5,388 nucleotides of DNA, taken from NCBI GenBank assembly GCA_025450955.1, contig JANWLJ010000202.1, positions 1-5,388 of the forward strand, given 5' to 3'. The position numbers and the translations under genes were made by a program. The DNA is from Polyangium sp. (in: bacteria) (GTDB lineage: Bacteria > Myxococcota_A > Polyangia > Palsa-1104). The notes below the pieces were generated by a model. That model was not told the DNA's origin, did no database searches, and worked only from the letters and a program-made list of their open reading frames with translations. Positions 1-5,388 of the stretch are shown here, piece by piece. Numbering within the stretch: position 1 is the first letter of the stretch; each line of letters opens with the position of its first letter.

Positions 1-60
1 CCGCAGCTTGGGCCGGGAGCCGGGATCGGTAGAGCCGGTACGGGTCTGGGATGCTTCCAT
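1..60 (-). CDS. N-terminal fragment of an unidentified protein, cut by the window edge
   Basis: Only the first 20 codons are inside the window, read leftward from an ATG at 60-58. The peptide begins MEASQTRTGS and ends PKLR at the window edge. It is polar, rich in Ser, Thr, Arg, Gly and Pro, and looks like a disordered N-terminal tail with no signal peptide. The start is well supported. The ATG directly follows the TAG stop of the upstream gene (63-61) with no spacer, and a GAGGGG Shine-Dalgarno sequence sits 6 bases before it. The gene is therefore almost certainly co-transcribed and translationally coupled with the pseudo-receiver/ATPase gene. Function cannot be told from 20 residues; a regulator or a partner of the ATPase protein is plausible from context only. 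Confidence 0.7.
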   Translation of the reverse strand, partial: MEASQTRTGSTDPGSRPKLR

Positions 61-996
61 CTAGGGCCCCTCGGGGAAGTGGATCGTCTTGGGGAGCTGG
101 CGGAACTCGCGCAGGTTGAGATCGAGATCGAACAGGCCGGTCACGCGGGTGCGGCGGCCGCGCTCGACGTCGTAGAAGAGCGCGGTGGTCGAGCGGTACG
201 CCACCATCATGCCGAGGCCGGCGCCGCCGCCGGCGGTGTCCATTTGGCCGCTCTTGAGCGCGCGCACCAGGCCGCCGAAGACGTGCTTGCGCTCGAGCCG
301 CCCGAAGCGATCGGCGACCTCGACCGCGATCCGCACCCCGTCGGAGGCGACCCGCAATTCGGCCGCGTCCTCGGCGACCAGCCGGATCTCGGCCTTGCGA
401 TCGTGGGCGAAGAGGGGCTGGCCGCGATCGTCGACCGGCGCGTCGTACATCGCGTTCATCAGCAGCTCGTGGACCAGCTCGCCGAGCATCTCGCCGACCC
501 GCTTGGGCGCGCCCAGCCTGGCGGTGAACGCGATCGTCTCGCGCACCGCCGAGTCGCGCTCGTTCGCGTCGGTGAGCCCGAACGCGAAGCCTTGCGCGCC
601 CCACGCCAGATGCGACTCGAACGGCGCGCTCTGGCCGCCGAGCACGCGCCTGCCGATGTGCAGCAGATCGTCTTCGCGCGGCGGCACCTCGAAGCTCGGC
701 CGTCCCATCAGCGCCACCAGCCGCGGCTCCTCGAGCGCTTTCGCCAGCAGCCGATCGAGCGGCTCACCAGAATAAAGGATCGCCTTCGTGCCCGGCTGGG
801 TGCGAAGGAGCTTCATGATCAGATCCGCATCGAACGCGTCGGCGACCACCAGCGCCGGCGTGCCGAGCGTGGCGAGGTCGAGCTTCTCCGGCTCTTCCTC
901 TTGGCGCACCTCGAAACCGGCGCAGCCGAGCACTCGGGCCATGCGGCGATTCACCATCTTATTGCGTTCCAGAACGACTGCCTGAGGGCTCGTCAT
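61..996 (-). CDS. Pseudo-receiver / GHKL (HATPase) ATP-binding signalling protein
   Basis: A predicted cytoplasmic signalling protein of 311 residues. Residues about 5-120 follow the receiver fold. D53 in the beta-3 strand (LVVAD) matches the phospho-acceptor, and S76 (AILYSGEP) matches the conserved Ser/Thr. The beta-1 acidic pair is replaced by E10-R11, and the usual Lys before Pro is R99, so phosphorylation is doubtful. Residues about 140-295 form a HATPase domain: N box with E177 and N181 (ELVHELLMNAM), G1-like D229-x-x-G232, and G2-like glycine run G256-G262 (GGGAGLG). There is no H-box helix, transmembrane segment or signal peptide, so it is not a classical histidine kinase. A Ser-kinase or anti-sigma-like switch ATPase is an alternative. 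I chose the ATG at 996 because it immediately precedes the receiver strand; the open frame continues upstream to 1530, but that stretch overlaps the opposite-strand gene. A GTG at 1002 is a possible alternative start. The Shine-Dalgarno is poor. Confidence 0.85.
   Translation of the reverse strand: MTSPQAVVLERNKMVNRRMARVLGCAGFEVRQEEEPEKLDLATLGTPALVVADAFDADLIMKLLRTQPGTKAILYSGEPLDRLLAKALEEPRLVALMGRPSFEVPPREDDLLHIGRRVLGGQSAPFESHLAWGAQGFAFGLTDANERDSAVRETIAFTARLGAPKRVGEMLGELVHELLMNAMYDAPVDDRGQPLFAHDRKAEIRLVAEDAAELRVASDGVRIAVEVADRFGRLERKHVFGGLVRALKSGQMDTAGGGAGLGMMVAYRSTTALFYDVERGRRTRVTGLFDLDLNLREFRQLPKTIHFPEGP
67..72 (-). promoter_or_regulatory. Ribosome binding site of the partial leftward gene
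   Basis: On the minus strand this reads GAGGGG, a strong match to the anti-16S tail, with 6 bases to the ATG at 60. It lies inside the last codons of the upstream gene (the Pro-Glu-Gly-Pro C-terminus). It decides the start of the downstream gene and supports coupled translation across the abutting TAG and ATG. Confidence 0.7.
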
Positions 997-1038
997 GCGC
1001 ACCGCACCATGCGGGCTAAAATTCCCGGGTGACGGGTC

Positions 1039-1067
1039 ATTGTATCGAAATTTTCTACTGGGGACAA
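1039..1067 (-). promoter_or_regulatory. Sigma70-like promoter of the leftward unit
   Basis: On the minus strand, a -35 box TTGTCC (1067-1062) and a -10 box TACAAT (1044-1039) are separated by exactly 17 bases. The -10 matches 5 of 6 consensus bases and the -35 matches 4 of 6. Transcription would start near 1032, giving a leader of about 36 bases before the ATG at 996. The spacer contains a symmetric GAAA-N-TTTC element (1047-1055), which could be a small operator or just AT-rich promoter DNA. Such a match stands out in very GC-rich surroundings. Confidence 0.6.
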
Positions 1068-1077
1068 GGATCTCCTG

Positions 1078-1086
1078 TGGTATTGT
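1078..1086 (+). promoter_or_regulatory. Candidate extended -10 promoter of the TPR-PEGA/kinase operon
   Basis: On the plus strand, TGG followed by TATTGT resembles an extended -10 element (TGn plus a 4 of 6 hexamer). The upstream -35 is weak: GGGACA at 1061-1066 matches 4 of 6 but leaves a spacer of only 14 bases. If this is the promoter, transcription would begin around 1092-1094, just 6 to 8 bases before the ATG at 1100, leaving no room for a ribosome binding site. An activator-dependent or alternative-sigma promoter elsewhere in 997-1099 is equally possible. Confidence 0.3.
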
Positions 1087-1099
1087 AAAACCGATCGAT

Positions 1100-2175
1100 A
1101 TGCAGATTCCTCGACGGCGGCGACGCCATCCAACTGCCATTTTCGTGTGCGCGCCTCGCCTACTTTTAGTTGGGCTTTTGGCCGCGCTTTGCATTGGGCC
1201 GGGCGCCGGCGTGGCGCGCGCGGCGGATGACGGCGCGTGGCTCGAGAAAGCGGCGGAGCAGGCGATCATCGCGGGCCGATATCCGCGCGCGGTGGCGCTC
1301 CTTCGCGGGCTCGCCGCGCTCAAGCCGCGCGATCCGTCGCCGGAGTATCGATTGGCCGAGGTGTTTACGCTCGCCGGCCAATATGAAGATGCGATCAGCG
1401 AATATAAACGGTTCGCGGCGCGGCCCGAGGCCGACCCGGCGCGCAAGGCGCACGCCGAGAGCGAGGTGACCCGGCTCGCGGAGGCGCCGGCGCCGTTTGC
1501 CGAGCAGCTCTTCAAACAGGCGCCGGCCACGCCCGAGTCGAAGCGGCTGTTTCAAGAGGGCAAACGCGACGCGCAGGCCAAGCACTACGACGCGGCGATC
1601 GCCGAGCTCCAGGGCGCGCTGCTCCTCGATCCCGATCTGCCCGGACCCTACCGGCTCCTCGGCGCGGTCTACGGCAAGACCGGCGATCGCGCGCAGGAGC
1701 AGCTGTGCCTCGCCGACTATCTGCGGGTGCGGCCCGACGGAAAGATCGCCGACACCGTGCGCGAGCGGCTCAAGAAGCAGCACCTCCTCGGCACGCTCAC
1801 CGCGCTCGCGTCGTGGCCCTGCCGCGTCTACATCAACGGGCGCGACACCGGACGCTCGACGCCGCTTGAGAGCTTCGGGCTGCCGGCCGGCAAGTACATG
1901 GTCGGCTTCGAAAACGAGCAGTATCATATCGTCCGCTTGATGCGCGTCGACATCGCGGTCGGGAAAGAGACCAGGAAGCAGTTCGGCTTCGGGCTGCTCA
2001 TTACCAAGCTCGATCCCTGGGCGCGCGTCCGCGTCGACGGCAAGGACATCGGCCTTTGGGACGAGGCGGGGATCCCCGAGGGCAAGCACACCGTCGCCTA
2101 CGAATCGCACGACGGCAAGAAGTCGAAGACCGTCGAGCTCGACATCAAGGGCGGCACGCGATCGAGGCTGAGCTG

Positions 2176-2179
<4 letters not shown>
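1100..2179 (+). CDS. Exported TPR and double-PEGA domain protein
   Basis: A 359-residue protein predicted to be exported. Residues 1-41 form a signal peptide: a basic start (RRRRR at 5-9), a hydrophobic core (about 21-34) and an ARA-ADD cleavage site after A41. C31 is preceded by Leu, so it is not a proper lipobox. Residues about 47-113 and 146-213 are TPR-type helical pairs (for example GRYPRAVALL, GQYEDAISEY and KHYDAAIAEL, ending in the DP turn at 177-178). Residues about 232-297 and 298-359 look like two PEGA beta-domains, with VYINGRDTG (243-251) and VRVDGKDIG (310-318) as the strand-turn cores, each followed by a PxGK hairpin. PEGA and TPR domains usually mediate surface or envelope protein contacts. 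The ATG at 1100 fits the signal peptide, although no Shine-Dalgarno precedes it. The stop overlaps the kinase start, so the two proteins are probably made together; a role in envelope sensing linked to the kinase is inference. Confidence 0.85.
2164..2167 (+). promoter_or_regulatory. Ribosome binding site deciding the kinase GTG start
   Basis: GAGG lies 8 bases upstream of the GTG at 2176, inside the last codons of the TPR-PEGA gene. It supports GTG at 2176 as the kinase start over the in-frame ATG at 2056, which lies deep inside the upstream gene and would add a low-complexity basic leader unlike any kinase domain. The GTGA overlap indicates translational coupling. Confidence 0.6.
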
Positions 2180-3495
<1,316 letters not shown>

Positions 3496-3531
3496 CGCGT
3501 GTCGGCCTCCGTCGCAGTCGTCCGTCCGGAA

Positions 3532-3551
3532 CGCACTCATTTAATGATGCG
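3532..3551 (+). other. Small intergenic hairpin, weak terminator candidate
   Basis: CGCA and TCA (with C3536 bulged between them) pair with TGATGCG across a TTTAA loop, giving a 7-bp stem 36 bases after the kinase stop. No run of T follows, so intrinsic termination is doubtful. It could slow polymerase or protect the 3' end of the kinase mRNA. No better terminator is visible in 3496-3631. Confidence 0.25.
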
Positions 3552-3574
3552 GCTGCGGTGCGGAAGGGCCCTCT

Positions 3575-3602
3575 TTGCAAGCGGGCCTACGGCTGTTACA
3601 AT
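3575..3602 (+). promoter_or_regulatory. Sigma70-like extended -10 promoter of the large TPR gene
   Basis: TTGCAA (3575-3580) and TACAAT (3597-3602) are 16 bases apart, and TGT directly before the -10 supplies the TGn extension. The -10 matches 5 of 6 and the -35 matches 4 of 6. Transcription would start near 3609, giving a leader of about 23 bases before the ATG at 3632. This suggests the large TPR gene has its own promoter and is not only read through from the kinase operon. Confidence 0.55.
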
Positions 3603-3631
3603 CGCTCGACGAATGCGTGTGGGTGTGTGCC

Positions 3632-5388
3632 ATGGCTGAGGGGGCAGTGCCGCCACCGTCGGCGTCGTCGCGGCGCGGACCGCCGCCCTTGCCGCGCGGC
3701 GCGATCGAGACGCCGCCGCCGATGACCACGGTCAGCGACTCGCCGCTCGACGAGCTGCTCGAGCTGATCGCGGCCGAGGCGCAGGCCGCCGACAACAAAC
3801 GGCGCGGCGCCGATCTGCGCGCGCGCGCGGCGCTGCTCACCTGGGATCGCCACGGCGACGTTCAGCAGGCGCTCGCGTTTCTCGAGAAGGTGGATCATCC
3901 GCTCGCCTGGTCGATTCGGCTGGCCGCCGCGCTCGAGAGCGGGCCCGAGCAGCAGGACAAGCTGCTGAATGCCTGCGTCGCCGACGCCAAGCGGCGCGGC
4001 GACAAGCACGATCTCGCGGATCTCGGCGGGCTCCTCTTGTGGCGGCCGCGCGACGCGCAGCCGGCGGCCGAGCTGCTTCGCCACGCCGGCGAAGATCGAC
4101 TCGGCGCGCGAAGGCTGGCGCTCTCGATCGCCGGCGGCTGGTCGGAGCTGGTCGAGACGCTGGTCGAGTCCAAAGGCGGCAAGGACGGCGACGCCGAGGT
4201 GCTCGCGGAGGCGGCGGGCGCGGCGCAGGATCGTCTCTCGGATCCGAAGCTGGCGCGTGAGCTCCTTCTGCGCGCGTTCGATCGCGCCGGGCGCGCGCCG
4301 CACTCGCCGTACGTGATCGAGCGGCTGCTCGAGGTGAGCGAGACCAGCGACGCGGGCGGCGCGAAGGAGAGCGCCGACGCCGGGCAAAAGCGGATGCCGG
4401 TCCCGATCGACGTCTATCGCGCGCGGCTGCTCGCGCTCGGTCCCGCTGACGACGGACGCCACGGCACCGAGCGCGCCGCCACCATGTATCTGCTCGCGGT
4501 CGCCTTCGAGCGCGCCGGCGCGGAGACCGAGGCCGCGGCGCAGATCGGCCATCTGTGCGACGAGCCGGAGCCGACCGGTTATGGGCCGCTGCTCGCCTGG
4601 CGCGCCCGCACCCGGCTCGAAGCGGTGCGCGGCGAGTGGGCGCGCGCGGCCGAGGCGTGGGAAAAGTTGGCGGCGCTCTCCGACGCGGCCGGCACCAGCG
4701 TCGAGTGGACCCGCGCCTATCTCCGGCGCGCCGCCGAGGTGTGGGACGCGCGGGTCGGCGATCCCGCGCGCGCCGAGGTGCTCTACGGGCGGCTGCACGC
4801 CGCCGATCCCGGCGAGGTCGCGCCGGTGCTCGCGCTCTGCCGCCTGCGCATCCTGCGCGGCGCGGTGGTCGAGGCGGTCGAGGTGATCGAGGCGCACGGG
4901 CGCGCGCTCGCCAAGCGCGAAGAGCCCGAAGAGCGCAAGCGCGGTGGGCGCGCCCTCGAGCTGGCGGCGCGCGCGGCCGAGCTGCACTCCGAGGTGCGCG
5001 CGGGAGATCGCGGGCTGCTCGTGCGTTGGCGCGAAGCGGTGGGCGAGCACGCCGACCAGAGCGCGCTCGAGGCGCAGGCGCGCGCGTGGCGGCGAGCGGG
5101 GGAGCGGGCGCAGCTGGTGGCGACCTATCGCCGGCTCGGCGCGATCCTCGACGCGCGGCGCGCGTCGGCCTATCTGGCGGTGGCCGGCGCGCTCCTGCTC
5201 GAGCTCGGCGCGACTTCCGAGGCGGAGCAGGTGTTCAAGGAGGCCGCGGATCGCGAGCCCGACGATCTGCTGCTCAACGCCGGTCGGGTGATCCTCTATC
5301 GGCGCGCGGGCAAGTGGGCCGAGCTGGCGGCGGCGCTCAACACACTGGTGGCGCTCTGCAAGTCGAAGCAGGCGCAGGCGCGGCTCTA
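3632..5388 (+). CDS. Large TPR-type helical-repeat protein, N-terminal part (runs off window)
   Basis: At least 585 residues, open to the window end with no stop. Residues 1-31 are rich in Pro, Ser and Arg and look disordered; there is no signal peptide or membrane segment, so the protein is probably cytoplasmic. The rest is almost entirely helical and rich in Ala, Leu, Arg and Glu. TPR-like pairs are clearest at about 283-316 (YLLAVAFERAGAETEAAAQI), 323-356 (around GEWARAAEAWEKL), 361-394 (RRAAEVWDARVGDPARAEVLY then ADPG, split here as a W371/Y385 pattern), 512-545 (GATSEAEQVFKEA then EPDD) and 546-580 (RRAGKWAELAAAL). This repeat style occurs in very long myxobacterial TPR proteins, which act as protein-protein scaffolds. 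ATG at 3632 is the likeliest start, but it lacks a clear Shine-Dalgarno; in-frame GTG codons at 3617 and 3623 and an ATG at 3722 (MTTVSDSPLD) are alternatives. Its partner is unknown; the kinase next door is a candidate. Confidence 0.8.
   Translation, partial: MAEGAVPPPSASSRRGPPPLPRGAIETPPPMTTVSDSPLDELLELIAAEAQAADNKRRGADLRARAALLTWDRHGDVQQALAFLEKVDHPLAWSIRLAAALESGPEQQDKLLNACVADAKRRGDKHDLADLGGLLLWRPRDAQPAAELLRHAGEDRLGARRLALSIAGGWSELVETLVESKGGKDGDAEVLAEAAGAAQDRLSDPKLARELLLRAFDRAGRAPHSPYVIERLLEVSETSDAGGAKESADAGQKRMPVPIDVYRARLLALGPADDGRHGTERAATMYLLAVAFERAGAETEAAAQIGHLCDEPEPTGYGPLLAWRARTRLEAVRGEWARAAEAWEKLAALSDAAGTSVEWTRAYLRRAAEVWDARVGDPARAEVLYGRLHAADPGEVAPVLALCRLRILRGAVVEAVEVIEAHGRALAKREEPEERKRGGRALELAARAAELHSEVRAGDRGLLVRWREAVGEHADQSALEAQARAWRRAGERAQLVATYRRLGAILDARRASAYLAVAGALLLELGATSEAEQVFKEAADREPDDLLLNAGRVILYRRAGKWAELAAALNTLVALCKSKQAQARL

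Noticed and set aside
28..31. Placeholder for a lipoprotein signal in the TPR-PEGA protein (residues 28-31, Ala-Ala-Leu-Cys, encoded at 1181-1192)
   Set aside because: The residue before Cys is Leu; a lipobox needs a small residue there, and a good signal peptidase I site lies at residues 39-41.
79..1032. Long plus-strand open frame (317 codons) opposite the ATPase gene
   Set aside because: Its translation is Arg/His/Ala-rich with no domain pattern, while the minus-strand frame shows clear N-box and glycine-box motifs. It is a by-product of GC-biased third positions.
995..1099. Upstream extension of the TPR-PEGA gene to an ATG at 995
   Set aside because: It would put 35 residues in front of a well-formed signal peptide and overlap the leftward gene start and promoter.
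997..1530. Upstream extension of the leftward ATPase gene to an ATG at 1530
   Set aside because: It would add 178 Ser/Ala/Arg-rich residues with no domain, overlap the signal-peptide gene and pass through the promoter; the receiver fold starts right after the ATG at 996.
1166..2110. Minus-strand open frame opposite the TPR-PEGA gene
   Set aside because: Low-complexity Arg/Leu/Ala translation without motifs; the plus-strand frame has a signal peptide, TPR and PEGA patterns.
3563..3588. GGCCC and GGGCC arms around TCTTTGCAAGC as a terminator
   Set aside because: Only five base pairs with an 11-base loop and no T tract; it overlaps the promoter of the next gene.
3596..5050. 484-codon minus-strand open frame opposite the large TPR gene
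   Set aside because: The plus-strand frame is open for the whole 1757 bases, has TPR-like periodicity and a promoter; the minus frame is Arg/Gly-rich and unpatterned.

Overview
This GC-rich window reads as chromosomal DNA from a myxobacterium-like (Myxococcota / former Deltaproteobacteria) organism. This rests on three things: codon third positions that are nearly all G or C; a Hanks-type Ser/Thr kinase with the GGMAEVY and RDVSPxN motif style common in that phylum; and a long Ala/Arg/Glu-rich TPR protein downstream. The assignment is inference from family style. No rRNA or other phylogenetic marker is present.

Layout. Positions 1-996 carry a leftward transcription unit. Its first gene (996 to 61) encodes a degenerate response-regulator receiver domain fused to a GHKL/HATPase ATP-binding domain, with no histidine-phosphotransfer helix. 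Its stop codon directly abuts the ATG of a second leftward gene, of which only 20 codons are inside the window (60 to 1). Positions 997-1099 form a relatively AT-rich divergent promoter region with a good sigma70-like promoter for the leftward unit and a weaker candidate for the rightward unit. Positions 1100-3495 hold a two-gene rightward operon: a secreted TPR plus double-PEGA protein, then a soluble Ser/Thr protein kinase whose GTG start overlaps the upstream stop codon by 4 bp. Positions 3496-3631 are a short spacer with a weak hairpin and a strong-looking extended -10 promoter. From 3632 to the window end runs the N-terminal part (at least 585 residues) of a large cytoplasmic helical-repeat (TPR-like) protein.

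How the genes may work together (inference): the locus looks like a signalling island. A cytosolic kinase is translationally coupled to an exported protein with scaffold-type domains. Divergent from it is a regulator with an ATPase fold and a pseudo-receiver, and next to it is a large TPR scaffold. The kinase has no membrane segment, so it cannot contact its exported partner directly unless a further transmembrane protein links them. The most unusual single residue is an Asn in place of the His of the kinase HRD motif. I see no RNA genes, CRISPR arrays, mobile elements or attachment sites.
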